DNA from: Phycisphaerae bacterium
GTDB taxonomy: Bacteria; Planctomycetota; Phycisphaerae; WQYP01
DNA length: 24,424 nucleotides
Reading direction: 5' to 3'
NCBI GenBank assembly: GCA_013044065.1
Contig: JABEVA010000358.1
Span: forward strand, 1-24,424
Positions 6,102 to 14,193 of this stretch are shown here, piece after piece. Position 1 is the first letter of the stretch. Each line of letters begins with the position of its first letter. Below the pieces are notes generated by a model. It was not told where the DNA came from and searched no databases. It saw only the letters and a program-made list of their open reading frames with translations. The position numbers and the translations under genes are program-made.

Positions 6102-7256
6102 ATGAAGAGCCGTAAATATTTCTCAGATGTGGCCGGTTTTCGGGTGCGAGCCGCCCACGGGCTCGGTTTCGTCGTCGGTGCGGTGCTGCTTCTGGGGCTG
6201 CTTCTTTTGGGGGGCAGTTGGCTCATCAGTGTGGTGGGGACGGGACCGGCCGAGAAGTCGGTCGCAGGTCCACAGAATGGGCCATCGGTCGTGCCCGCGT
6301 TGGCTCATATCCCGTGGCGCAATAATGCGTGTCATCCGGTGCGTATGCGGCTTTATGCTGCTTCGTTACCTGGCTATTGGCAACACATGGCGGTGCCCTG
6401 GTGGTGGCCCCAGGTGCGTGTGGCTCCTGCGGACAATCCACGGGTGGCAGGCCTGCTCAAGGCGTTATGTCGAGCCCAGGGGCGTGGGCGTGTTCGGGGA
6501 CTGCGGCAATTTGCGGTCTGGCGCAGAGCCGCCGGCGGGAAGGCCTATCCAATAGTTGAACGAACCTTGTTGCCTGCCGTGCTCGATGCGCGGCACTATC
6601 GTACTGCGCTGGGCATGACTCGTTTGGAGATTCTTTGGGATCCGGCCAATACCGGCTGGGTGCAGTTGATGTTATTGGTGCGAACGCAGGCACTGCTGGC
6701 GGCGCAGCACCCCAATCGGGCGCTGGATAATGCGCTGCGGCTGTACAATGTATGTACCATGCGCGATGTCCGACAAGTCGTGGTGTTGATCGGCGAGTGT
6801 CTGCAATCCGGGGCGATGGGTGCTGGCCCTACAGCCCGGCAGTTCGTAGCGGAGCAAATTCGCGAGCAGTACGTGCCGCCGGCGACCGATCACCCTTGTC
6901 CATTGCCGAGCGCATTTCGGCATTACAGGCCTGGTTCGAGCGACAAGTTTTCCAGGGCTGATAGTTATTTAACGGCGTGGCGAAGGCTCAATCCACAGCC
7001 GTATGCTACCCATGCAGCGCGAATAACCGGAGAGGATTTTAACAGTTTGATGCGGCGGGGAAATTTGCTTCTGCTGGCGAACCATTGTCGTCAGGCGGCG
7101 CTGGTGTGGGGGCGGGCTTATCGGGTGGCACAAGGCGCCTGGCAGTTGCACCAAGCGGCGGAAGGCATCGCCCGGACGATCAAAGCGTTGGATAAGGCCG
7201 TCGGGCGGGCCAATCAATGGGTGGACCAAGTCAGTTCCGGTGGAGTAAAAAAATGA
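6102..7256 (+). CDS. Membrane-anchored hypothetical protein, first of a tandem paralog pair
   Basis: I do not recognise a named family. The 384-residue protein has a basic N-terminus, one strongly hydrophobic TM at about 21-45, then a long helical C-terminal body presumably outside the membrane. It shares order and motifs with the next gene: LLPAVLDARHY, RALDNALRLYNVCTM, LMRRGNLLLLANH and AVGRANQWV line up with LWPKAL-type/RGRHY, QALNAARGLLNICSM, LLARGNLLLLSGK and TIGRANGFV. The helix spacing is TPR-like, so a scaffold or assembly role is possible. The start is ATG 6102, with GTG 6096 as an alternative; a GGCAGG-like ribosome site lies upstream. The stop codon overlaps the next start as ATGA, indicating translational coupling. 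Confidence 0.65.
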   Translation: MKSRKYFSDVAGFRVRAAHGLGFVVGAVLLLGLLLLGGSWLISVVGTGPAEKSVAGPQNGPSVVPALAHIPWRNNACHPVRMRLYAASLPGYWQHMAVPWWWPQVRVAPADNPRVAGLLKALCRAQGRGRVRGLRQFAVWRRAAGGKAYPIVERTLLPAVLDARHYRTALGMTRLEILWDPANTGWVQLMLLVRTQALLAAQHPNRALDNALRLYNVCTMRDVRQVVVLIGECLQSGAMGAGPTARQFVAEQIREQYVPPATDHPCPLPSAFRHYRPGSSDKFSRADSYLTAWRRLNPQPYATHAARITGEDFNSLMRRGNLLLLANHCRQAALVWGRAYRVAQGAWQLHQAAEGIARTIKALDKAVGRANQWVDQVSSGGVKK

Positions 7257-8188
7257 TGATCAAGATAAGGTATAAGTCTGTAGCCGCCCTTACACGCCGT
7301 GGACTTTTGCCGGCGAACCGCCGGAAAGTGAAACGTATGTGGCTGGGTCTTGCAGGCGTGTTGTCCCTTGGGCTGATGGTCTTGCGCCACGGCTTAGTTG
7401 TACAGGCCCAGCCGCCATGGCTGCATAATCAAATAACACAGGAATTGGCCAGCGCCGACCGCGCGTCGGCTCTACGGGCATTTCATCAGATATCCAGGGA
7501 TATGCCCGCGGTTGGCCCGCCCATGGAGTGGTTGTTGCTGCGGGTATGGCCGAAGGCGCTGATGCGCGGCCGGCACTACAACCTGGCGGCAAAGCTGGAA
7601 TTGCAGACGATACGTAATTTTCCGGGAAATCTCTGGGTTCTTCAGCGGGCGATGGATTTGCGGGTGCGAGCGCTCTTGCGGGCCAACCATCCCAGACAGG
7701 CCTTAAATGCGGCACGAGGCTTATTGAATATCTGTTCCATGCGTATGACGCAACAGGCTCTACTGTTGGTGGCCCAATGCCTTAATGCGTCATTTCCGCA
7801 GGATCCGCAAATGGTGGAGAACTTTATGGACCAGCAGGTGGCGGGAGCGGTGCCGGTCGCGCCGGGCGGTAAGGCTTATCGGTGCACGGTGCTGGAATCC
7901 ATACCTCTGCACGGCCGCCATTTTGCGAGCACGCTGCGAGATCTGCAGCCATTTACCGATTATCAAAGCCTGCTGGCTCGCGGCAATCTGCTGTTGCTCT
8001 CGGGCAAGGCCGCGGAGGCGATGGGGCTTTTCCGTTTGATGGCCAATCAATACGGAACTGGTCGCACCGCCAATGAATGTATCGCCCGCGCCCTCAAGGC
8101 CGAAGATGGCACCATTGGACGGGCCAACGGATTTGTGCTTTCGCTTATTAAATCTGCGGCCAGAACCGCACGTCGAGGTGGGCCTTGA
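7253..8188 (+). CDS. Membrane-anchored hypothetical protein, second of a tandem paralog pair
   Basis: A 311-residue protein beginning MMIKIRYKS, preceded by a good GGTGGAG Shine-Dalgarno that lies inside the end of the preceding gene. Start and stop overlap as ATGA. A basic N-terminus leads to one TM or uncleaved signal at about 30-50 (MWLGLAGVLSLGLMVL), then helix pairs with TPR-like spacing: LNAARGLLNICSM, LLLVAQCL, and near the C-terminus LLARGNLLLLSGKAAEAMGLF then GRANGFVLSLI. It is a shorter diverged copy of the upstream protein, lacking part of its N-terminal extracytoplasmic region. Its function is unknown. The SRAP gene follows after 28 nt on the same strand, but a functional link is not evident. 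Confidence 0.65.
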   Translation: MMIKIRYKSVAALTRRGLLPANRRKVKRMWLGLAGVLSLGLMVLRHGLVVQAQPPWLHNQITQELASADRASALRAFHQISRDMPAVGPPMEWLLLRVWPKALMRGRHYNLAAKLELQTIRNFPGNLWVLQRAMDLRVRALLRANHPRQALNAARGLLNICSMRMTQQALLLVAQCLNASFPQDPQMVENFMDQQVAGAVPVAPGGKAYRCTVLESIPLHGRHFASTLRDLQPFTDYQSLLARGNLLLLSGKAAEAMGLFRLMANQYGTGRTANECIARALKAEDGTIGRANGFVLSLIKSAARTARRGGP

Positions 8189-8216
8189 GGTGGTCCAACG
8201 TTCGTGGAGAACCAAC

Positions 8217-8936
8217 ATGTGTGGCCGTTACACTCTTACCAATCCGGCGAAGTTTTTTGAGCAGTGCCCGTGGATTACCACTTGGCCACAAGGTCTAACA
8301 CCGCGGTATAACATTGCTCCAGGCCAGCGGATCATGATGGTGGCGGCCGCCACACCCAATGCTGCCACCGAAGGCCATTGGGGTTTATCCAGCAGGTTTT
8401 CCAATAGTGCCAAAGCCGTGCGGTGGCTGATTAACGCCCGTCGAGAAACCGTTCTGCAAAAGTCAATGTTTCAGCATTGGTTCGGCACCCACCGGTGCCT
8501 GATTCCCGCAGACGGCTTTTATGAATGGCCGGCCGAAAAAGCGATGGGCAGAGGCCAAGCCAGCCGAGGTCCGTTTCACTTTCGGCGACGAGATGGGCTG
8601 GCCTTTGCGTTTGCGGGATTTTGTGTTCCCGCAAGTGTTTCTCATACCTTAGGTGAGAGTCAATGTATGATCCTCACGACGACAGCGGTCGGCTTGGTCG
8701 CCAAGGTCCATCCCCGCATGCCTGTGATTCTGGATCCGCCGTCAATGCGGGCATATCTGGAAGGTACCCCTGAACAGGCGGTGCGGGATTTCCTGACGAT
8801 GGATATGGATAGCGGATTGCAGATGTATCGTGTCGGAGCACAGGTTAATCACAGCGGTTGGGATGGTCCGGATTGTGTTGTGCCGGCGGAAGAGGCTTTG
8901 TGTGAGGATCTTGGCAGCCAGAAGAGCCTTTTTTGA
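8217..8936 (+). CDS. yedK: SRAP/HMCES domain protein (YedK-like abasic-site sensor)
   Basis: A 239-residue SRAP-domain protein. After Met removal Cys2 becomes the N-terminal catalytic residue that forms a thiazolidine crosslink with abasic sites in single-stranded DNA. The family motifs are all present: CGRYTLT at 2-8, RYNIAPGQ at 30-37, INARRET at 72-78 (Asn73), RCLIPADGFYEW at 93-104 (Glu103) and KVHPRMPVIL at 163-172 (His165). These correspond to the known DNA-binding and catalytic residues of E. coli YedK and human HMCES. Length is normal for the family. The start is fixed by the requirement for Cys at position 2; an open extension to 8073 would bury it and overlap the preceding gene. It stands after the paralog pair without a visible promoter of its own. 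Confidence 0.95.
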   Translation: MCGRYTLTNPAKFFEQCPWITTWPQGLTPRYNIAPGQRIMMVAAATPNAATEGHWGLSSRFSNSAKAVRWLINARRETVLQKSMFQHWFGTHRCLIPADGFYEWPAEKAMGRGQASRGPFHFRRRDGLAFAFAGFCVPASVSHTLGESQCMILTTTAVGLVAKVHPRMPVILDPPSMRAYLEGTPEQAVRDFLTMDMDSGLQMYRVGAQVNHSGWDGPDCVVPAEEALCEDLGSQKSLF

Positions 8937-9209
8937 CATGGTCGGTAGTTGTTGGCTGTAAGTGGGAAGATGCAATCGGCAAAGGAGGGGGCTTGGGATG
9001 TGGCGGATGATGGCCGGCGGTGGAGGATCCTGAATGGCGCAATAAAATCGTAATGACTGCAAGGCTTCGAGTGTCACCGTGGGGATGGCATCACGGATGC
9101 GCAGTCGGGCAGTGAGCGCGGCGATTCGGCGCAGAGGCTAGCTTCCACTAAGTGGCCCCTCTCTTGCGTCAACGGTATTCTTGGCGTATCCCATTAATAT
9201 TGATTATGC

Positions 9210-9221
9210 TGTTGGCCAACA
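9210..9221. promoter_or_regulatory. 12-bp perfect palindrome, possible operator
   Basis: TGTTGGCCAACA is a perfect palindrome 63 bp upstream of the -35 of the radical SAM promoter. It is embedded in AT-rich sequence, with ATATTG (9197-9202) and CAATAT (9220-9225) as an overlapping inverted pair. A dimeric regulator site is possible; the position is far upstream for a repressor. Confidence 0.25.
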
Positions 9222-9284
9222 ATATGTTGCAAAGCGTCGGGGAGAACGTCAACGCAAACGGCTTCATCTGCGGGCATGTTTTTT

Positions 9285-9313
9285 TTGATTGAGGTTGGAA
9301 ACCGGCCTATAAT
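9285..9313 (+). promoter_or_regulatory. Strong sigma70-type promoter of the cobalamin radical SAM gene
   Basis: TTGATT (9285-9290), an exact 17-bp spacer and a perfect TATAAT (9308-9313). The predicted transcript starts near 9320, leaving a leader of about 135 nt before ATG 9454. Confidence 0.7.
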
Positions 9314-9453
9314 AATAATGGATGATGACTCGGTGTGAAGCCGTCCGTTGGAAATAATTCCAAGGGAAAGGAAATTGGGTTCACGGAAAGTCCTTTTGTC
9401 GCAGATCGTACCACGGCGTGCTTTCCCCGGTACGGTTGTCAGGAGCGGTGCCC

Positions 9454-10980
9454 ATGAGGGTGTTATTGCTGTATCCGGAATTTCCGGAAACCTTCTGGAG
9501 CCTGCGCCATGCACTGCACTTTATCCGCAAGCGGGCGGTGACTCCGCCGCTGGGCCTGCTGACAATGGCGGCAATGCTGCCACGGCAGTGGGAGAAACGA
9601 CTGATTGATCTCAACGTCCGGGCGCTTTTGGCAGATGATCTGGCTTGGGCGGACGTGGTGATGATCAGCGGCATGGTGGTGCAGCGGGAATCTGCGAAGA
9701 CTTTGATTCATCGCTGCAAAGCCGCCGGTCTTAAGGTTATCGCCGGCGGGCCGCTTTTCAGTACGGAATACGATTTATTCGATGAGGTTGACCACTTCGT
9801 GCTCGGCGAGGCGGAGTTGTCATTAGCACCATTTTTGGCGGATTGGCAGCAAGGTAAAGCGCAACGGTTTTACCGGGCGGATGGTTTTGCTGATATTCGT
9901 ACCACTCCGGTTCCCCTTTGGGAACTGGCCGATTTACAGCGCTATGTCTGTGCGGGCATTCAGTTCTCGCGTGGCTGCCCATTTGATTGTGACTTTTGCA
10001 ATGTGACCGCTATGTACGGCCGACGGCCCCGCACCAAGACCGCAGGGCAAATCCGGGATGAACTGGAGGCCTTGCATCGCAGCGGCTGGCGTGGCGGGGT
10101 GTTTTTCGTCGATGACAACCTTATAGGCAACCGACGCGAACTTAAGGATGAATTGCTTCCCATGCTGGTCCAATGGCAGAAGGAACGTGGGCCGGTTACA
10201 TTGAATACGCAGGTTTCGATCAATCTCGCGGATGATGAAGAACTGATGCGCTTGATGGTGCTGGCCGGGTTTGATACCGTGTTCATTGGCATTGAAACCC
10301 CTGATAATGTCAGCTTGGAGGAATGTTCCAAGCGACAGAACCGCAACCGTGATCTGGTGGCGGACGTGCATCGCATGCACCGTGCCGGCCTTCAGGTGCA
10401 GGGTGGGTTTATCGTGGGCTTTGACAGTGATCCGCCGAATATATTTCAGCGGCAAATCGACTTCATACAAAAAAGCGGGATTATGACGGCAATGGTGGGG
10501 CGGTTGCAGGCCATTCCCGGCACGCGACTTTACGAGCGTATGAAACATGCTCGTCGCCTGGTAGGAATTCCCACCGGAGATAATGTTGACGGCACCTCCA
10601 ATATCATACCTTCCATGGATTCGGACTTATTGCAGGAGGGGTATCAGAGCATACTGCGGTCCATTTATTCCTCCAAGCAGTACTACCGGAGATTGCGAAC
10701 GTTTCTGCGGGAGTATCATGCGCCGCCGGTGCGCACTCGGCTTAGCTTTGGACGCGCGCTGGCCGGAGCGCGGGCCACTTGGTGTTTGGGAGTGATCAGT
10801 AAAGAACGATTTCTTTATTGGAAAATGTTGCTGTGGACCAGCCTGCATCGGCCTAGAAATTTACCTTTGGCGATTCAATTGGTCATCTGCGGGTATCACT
10901 ATCGTCGCATCAGTGAATTGCTGATAAACGTTCAGGCCCCACGGGCCGATCTGGCTCCTCATGGTGCCCATCGCAAATAA
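9454..10980 (+). CDS. Cobalamin-binding radical SAM protein (class B methylase-like) with DUF4070-type C-terminus
   Basis: A 508-residue protein. Residues 1-150 form a B12-binding Rossmann domain (MRVLLLYPEFPETFWS, PPLGLLTMAAMLP, then IAGGPLF and DHFVLGEAE) lacking the DxHxxG His ligand, as is common in this class. The radical SAM core starts at IQFSRGCPFDCDFCNVT, with the 4Fe-4S cysteines Cys175-x3-Cys179-x2-Cys182. FFVDDNLIGN, FIGIETPD and QGGFIVGFDSD follow in the barrel. The C-terminal 140 residues, containing the YYRRLRTFLREY segment, fit DUF4070. This architecture includes hopanoid C-2 methylase HpnP but also many uncharacterised enzymes. No squalene-hopene cyclase or hpn gene is in the window, so I do not assign a substrate. 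Start 9454 has AGGAG at 9441-9445; 12 upstream in-frame codons are less likely. Confidence 0.9.
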   Translation: MRVLLLYPEFPETFWSLRHALHFIRKRAVTPPLGLLTMAAMLPRQWEKRLIDLNVRALLADDLAWADVVMISGMVVQRESAKTLIHRCKAAGLKVIAGGPLFSTEYDLFDEVDHFVLGEAELSLAPFLADWQQGKAQRFYRADGFADIRTTPVPLWELADLQRYVCAGIQFSRGCPFDCDFCNVTAMYGRRPRTKTAGQIRDELEALHRSGWRGGVFFVDDNLIGNRRELKDELLPMLVQWQKERGPVTLNTQVSINLADDEELMRLMVLAGFDTVFIGIETPDNVSLEECSKRQNRNRDLVADVHRMHRAGLQVQGGFIVGFDSDPPNIFQRQIDFIQKSGIMTAMVGRLQAIPGTRLYERMKHARRLVGIPTGDNVDGTSNIIPSMDSDLLQEGYQSILRSIYSSKQYYRRLRTFLREYHAPPVRTRLSFGRALAGARATWCLGVISKERFLYWKMLLWTSLHRPRNLPLAIQLVICGYHYRRISELLINVQAPRADLAPHGAHRK

Positions 10981-11687
10981 TTCTAAATCTTTACCGTCGA
11001 ACCATAGTGGAACATGTGGTGAAACATCAAAGTGTGGGATCTGTTGATTTAGGAAACTCTGGAGGGTCGCGGCCAGATAGGTGAGTGGCAGTGGCTACGG
11101 CGGGGCGGAGGAACTTAACGTGAAAAGATTTTTCGATTATGCCGGTAATAATAAAGCTTCCGTGATTGAGGCAAGTGGAAAACGTGGTCTGGCGGATAAC
11201 CAATATGTCCCGAAAGTCTTGAAAATGTTTTAGGGCATATTTATAGACGTGATTTATTGACGGTACAAAGCACGATAAAATTATCCAATAAATTCAGGCA
11301 TTGTTCGCAACACTGTGTCCCTGCTATTAGGGGATCTTGTATATTTTCAGACGCCCATTGGTGAGATATTCCGGCGAGGATATGAAAAGCCCAGCGCGGC
11401 AGTGACGCAGGAGACAAGAGACAGAATTCAGGAGGTTTTGAACGCTGCACGTGAAGGGTGTTGGGGAAATGATGGTGTGTGTCCAAAAAACTTTGCGCCG
11501 CGCGAAGAACTTGCAGGGTTGTGGCATAGGTGCTGCTCCCAAAGGCCGCCATCCGGTGTGCCGAGGTAATATGGTTGAGCGTGGCGGCGGCCCGGCAAGC
11601 GATTGGCTTTGTGGGGAGGCAAGCGGAGTATCTATTCGTAGTGGCATTGGGTTGAAATTGCTGGTGAGATCATTGACCAGTTTGCTC
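10981..11687 (+). other. Long intergenic stretch, largely noncoding
   Basis: About 700 bases between convergent genes. The only frame with a good ribosome binding site is the 37-codon ORF at 11120-11233. Open frames of 84-86 codons (11315-11569 and 11451-11711) overlap each other, and their composition does not resemble the neighbours. No tRNA, terminator or insertion-sequence end could be identified. The sequence from 11120 to 11420 is noticeably more AT-rich than its surroundings. Confidence 0.5.
11120..11233 (+). CDS. Small ORF, 37 residues, unknown function
   Basis: GGAGGA at 11107-11112 is followed, after a 7-nt gap, by GTG and 37 sense codons to TAG. The product is basic and soluble, beginning MKRFFDYAGNNKASVIEASG and ending YVPKVLKMF. 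I recognise no family. The near-ideal initiation region is the main evidence that it is translated. The local AT-richness and the lack of a continuation after the stop would also fit the 5' end of a decayed or acquired gene. Confidence 0.4.
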   Translation: MKRFFDYAGNNKASVIEASGKRGLADNQYVPKVLKMF

Positions 11688-12821
11688 TCAGGTCTGGGGC
11701 GGCAAGGTTAGATTGTGCCCCGGCGTATCTGCCGCGAACAGATGCACTTTGTCCAGATTCAAAAAAAGCGGAATGTCCGCTTGAACCGCCAGACCTTCTA
11801 GATGATGCGCATCCGTGCGGCAGACCAGGGTGGGTTGTTGGCCTAGCGAAAGGTAAACATCCACCTTGTCGCCCAGCGGTTCAATGACGGAAACCGTCGC
11901 CTGAAGTGTGTTTTCATGGCCGGCAAAGCGGCCCTGCCCGACCGGCGAAATGGCTTCCGGCCGCACGCCCAGCGTCACCTGGGTGGCCGGCTGCTGGCGC
12001 AGGCATTCCTGCAATCTCGGGGTCAGAAGCAACCTTTGCTTTTCAAAGGTGAAATAGCGACCGTCCACGATGGTCCCGGTTATAAAATTCATGGGTGGGG
12101 TGCCCACAAAACCCGCCACAAAACGGTTAACAGGTTGCTCATAAACCACAAGTGGCGGGGCACATTGCTGAATCAGGCCGTCTTTCATCACCACGATGCG
12201 ATCACCCAGGGTCATGGCCTCTTCCTGATCGTGGGTAACGTAGATCGTGGTGGTCTTGAGCCGTAAATGCAGTTTCTTAATTTCCGCCCGTGTTTCCACA
12301 CGCAGCTTGGCATCGAGGTTGGAGAGCGGCTCATCGAATAAAAAAGCCTTGGGATTGCGCACAATTGCCCGGCCCACGGCCACACGCTGGCGTTGTCCGC
12401 CGGAGAGGGCTTTGGGCTTACGCTGGAGGTAATCCGTGAGGCCCAGAATTGCCGCAGCTTCTTGTACCCGCTGGTCAATTTGCGACTTGGTAAGGCCGAG
12501 TTCGCGGCGGCGCAGTTGCAGGCTAAATGCCATATTTTTGTAAACGCTCATGTGCGGGTACAGGGCATAATTTTGAAAAACCATGGCAATATCGCGGTCC
12601 TTGGGCGGGACGTTATTCACCACGCGACCATCAATGCTCAAGGTGCCTTCAGTAATCTCTTCCAGCCCCGCCAACATCCGCAGAGTGGTCGTTTTCCCAC
12701 AGCCGGAAGGACCTACCAGCACCACAAATTCCCGGTCTTTGATGGATAAGGAAATGTTGTTCACCGCCCGCACATCGCCGGGATACACCTTGGATACGTC
12801 TCGAAAATCCACCGTGGCCAT
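11688..12821 (-). CDS. ABC transporter ATP-binding protein, MalK/UgpC/MsmK type
   Basis: A 377-residue carbohydrate-importer ATPase. Walker A is GPSGCGKTT (37-45), the Q-loop Gln lies in VFQNYALYP (81-89), and the signature is LSGGQRQRVAVGRA (139-152). Walker B is AFLFDEPLSNLDAKLR (159-174) and the H-loop is YVTHDQEEA (194-202). The C-terminal 140 residues carry the OB/TOBE regulatory domain (GVRPEAI and IEPLGDKVDVY segments) that marks this subfamily. It should energise uptake of oligosaccharides or glycerol phosphate. No permease or binding-protein gene is present, so it is probably a shared ATPase serving transporters encoded elsewhere. The start is ATG 12821, with AAGGA 7 nt upstream. The gene is transcribed away from the ThiO-like gene. 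Confidence 0.93.
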   Translation of the reverse strand: MATVDFRDVSKVYPGDVRAVNNISLSIKDREFVVLVGPSGCGKTTTLRMLAGLEEITEGTLSIDGRVVNNVPPKDRDIAMVFQNYALYPHMSVYKNMAFSLQLRRRELGLTKSQIDQRVQEAAAILGLTDYLQRKPKALSGGQRQRVAVGRAIVRNPKAFLFDEPLSNLDAKLRVETRAEIKKLHLRLKTTTIYVTHDQEEAMTLGDRIVVMKDGLIQQCAPPLVVYEQPVNRFVAGFVGTPPMNFITGTIVDGRYFTFEKQRLLLTPRLQECLRQQPATQVTLGVRPEAISPVGQGRFAGHENTLQATVSVIEPLGDKVDVYLSLGQQPTLVCRTDAHHLEGLAVQADIPLFLNLDKVHLFAADTPGHNLTLPPQT

Positions 12822-12923
12822 AGGTTTTCCTTCACCAGTTAATCCGCCAGATCCTGCCGCCGCCAAGCCGCGATCTATTACCACTTGAACCGGGCGATTT
12901 GTTTACGCCGGAATTCTCGGCTA

Positions 12924-12953
12924 ATCTTATCGTGGGTTCATGGATTATGGCAA
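12924..12953 (-). promoter_or_regulatory. Candidate promoter of the ABC ATPase gene
   Basis: On the minus strand, TTGCCA (12953-12948) and TAAGAT (12929-12924) are separated by 18 bp, about 100 nt upstream of the start codon. The spacing and -35 are acceptable; the -10 matches at 4 of 6. Confidence 0.35.
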
Positions 12954-13002
12954 GTGCCCAGTCCGCTGGGACGGGCCGGAAATAGCCCTTCAGGCGAGTC
13001 TT

Positions 13003-13016
13003 AGGCAGGACTGCCT
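13003..13016. promoter_or_regulatory. Perfect inverted repeat, possible operator upstream of the ThiO-like gene
   Basis: AGGCAG (13003-13008), a 2-nt centre and CTGCCT (13011-13016) make a perfect 14-bp dyad. It lies 33 bp before the ATG at 13050, in the divergent region shared with the ABC ATPase gene. The position suits a repressor site; no matching regulator gene is in the window. Confidence 0.3.
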
Positions 13017-13049
13017 TGGAGTCCGCGGGCGGCTGAAAGCTTGGTGATT

Positions 13050-14183
13050 ATGACAGCGGATGTGGTGGTGGTTGGTGGCGGGGTGATGGGGTTGACCAGT
13101 GCCTGGCGCATGGCGCAGCGTGGTTTGAAGGTGACGCTGATAGAGGCAAATCGATGTGGGTCCGGAGCGAGCCAAGCCGCGTTGGGTGCTTTATGGCCGC
13201 CGTCCGCCACCCACACCGGTCCATTGCAGTTGCTGCATCGCCAAAGCCTGTGGGGGTTCGAAGAATTTGCCGACGAATTACGACAGGCTGGGGGCGTGGC
13301 GGTGGATTTTCTGAGGCAGGGCCGCGTTGAACTGCTCTCCGATGCGAAGGCTCAGGCGGATGCGGTCAAGGAAGTCGCTGCGGCCCGGGCTAACTGGCCG
13401 CCCTTGGTTTCACCACCAATTATGGAATTGCTTGCCAGTGATGACCTGCACCGAGAGGAGCCGGCAGTGACACCATGGCCAGCGGGGGCGTTGTGGTGCA
13501 AACTTTCGGCCCAGGTGGGAGTGGAAAGCCTGCTGGCGGCTTTGCAAGCGGCATGTCGGCGATCGGGGGTGATCATTCTGGAAAATACCCGGGCTGTTAA
13601 GCTGGATATTTCGGAGGGCACCTTTCGCGGGGTGCACACCCTGTCGGAAAAAATTGCGGCGGGTAAAGGCGTGTTAACCACAGGCGTAGGGACTGATCAA
13701 TTTGCCGACCTTGCCAAGGCGGCACCTATTCATCCGGTGCGTGGGCAGGCACTGCTGCTCAATACGGGACGGCAGATGATTTTCCGGATCATAAAGAATG
13801 GGAAGATTTTTTTAGTGCCGTGGCCAGACGGGCGCATTCTCGTAGGCTCCACCACAGAACGCCAAGCCGGATTTGACAATACCAATACCGTCGAAGGTGT
13901 GAACTTTCTGTTGACCGGGGCAGTGGCAACCTGCCCGGCACTGGCCAAGGCCAAGCTGGAGAAAATCTGGTCGGGATTGCGGCCATCGGGGCCACATGGA
14001 CGACCGATTATTGGCGAGTTGAAGCACATTCACGGCCTGGTGGTGGCGGGAGGTCATTTCAAAATCGGCATCGGCATGGCCCCACTGACGGGAGAAATTA
14101 TTGCCGACTTGGTGGCCCATGGCCGTTGTAAACACGATATCGGCCCGTTTTTACCGCGTGGGTCATCCGTGGGAAAAGCCTGA
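13050..14183 (+). CDS. FAD-dependent amino-acid oxidase family protein (DAO; ThiO/glycine oxidase-like)
   Basis: A 377-residue FAD oxidoreductase. It opens with the dinucleotide-binding beta-alpha-beta motif VVVVGGGVMGLTSAWRMA (Gly9-x-Gly11 and neighbours) and an acidic end residue in LIEAN. GSGASQAALGALWPP follows, the FAD-anchoring segment of the DAO family. PVRGQALLL, GRILVGSTTE and the C-terminal WSGLRPSGPHGRPIIG and GLVVAGGHFKIGIGMAPLTG motifs are the expected order for glycine oxidase ThiO and related sarcosine/D-amino-acid oxidases. ThiO supplies iminoglycine for thiamine thiazole synthesis, but no thi gene is adjacent, so the substrate remains open. ATG 13050 is preferred over TTG 13041. 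The ribosome site is weak. It is divergent from the ABC ATPase gene. Confidence 0.82.
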   Translation: MTADVVVVGGGVMGLTSAWRMAQRGLKVTLIEANRCGSGASQAALGALWPPSATHTGPLQLLHRQSLWGFEEFADELRQAGGVAVDFLRQGRVELLSDAKAQADAVKEVAAARANWPPLVSPPIMELLASDDLHREEPAVTPWPAGALWCKLSAQVGVESLLAALQAACRRSGVIILENTRAVKLDISEGTFRGVHTLSEKIAAGKGVLTTGVGTDQFADLAKAAPIHPVRGQALLLNTGRQMIFRIIKNGKIFLVPWPDGRILVGSTTERQAGFDNTNTVEGVNFLLTGAVATCPALAKAKLEKIWSGLRPSGPHGRPIIGELKHIHGLVVAGGHFKIGIGMAPLTGEIIADLVAHGRCKHDIGPFLPRGSSVGKA

Positions 14184-14193
14184 TGAACCGGTG

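Larger units (their letters stand above)
8937..9453 (+). other. Intergenic stretch before the cobalamin radical SAM gene
   Basis: No gene supported. It contains a 12-bp perfect palindrome (9210-9221), a sigma70-type promoter (9285-9313) and a roughly 135-nt leader with one small perfect hairpin (TTGGAA 9348-9353, loop ATAA, TTCCAA 9358-9363). The first 250 bases show no coding frame with a ribosome binding site and no obvious RNA gene. I looked for a cobalamin riboswitch B12 box in the leader and did not see one. Confidence 0.5.

Noticed and set aside
9128..9175. Nested hairpin (AGAGG...CCTCT around CCAC...GTGG) considered as a small RNA or tRNA-like element
   Set aside because: Stems are 4-5 bp, no T-run follows, and no tRNA features (TTCRA loop, CCA, acceptor stem) fit.
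9320..9453. Possible cobalamin riboswitch in the leader of the B12-binding radical SAM gene
   Set aside because: The leader is shorter than a typical cobalamin riboswitch and no B12-box sequence was seen; only one small hairpin is evident.
11315..11569. Open frame of 84 codons with a LacI-like segment (VTQETRDRIQEVLNAA) near a sugar-type ABC ATPase
   Set aside because: Only about 25 residues resemble the second half of a LacI helix-turn-helix headpiece. The usual DVAxxAGVS start is absent upstream, there is no ribosome site, and the frame becomes Cys/Trp/Arg-rich downstream. Chance resemblance or a very old remnant.
11451..11711. Open frame of 86 codons overlapping the end of the ABC ATPase gene
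   Set aside because: The AGGAGG upstream is about 15 nt from the start, too far. Composition is unlike a protein and it overlaps a certain gene.
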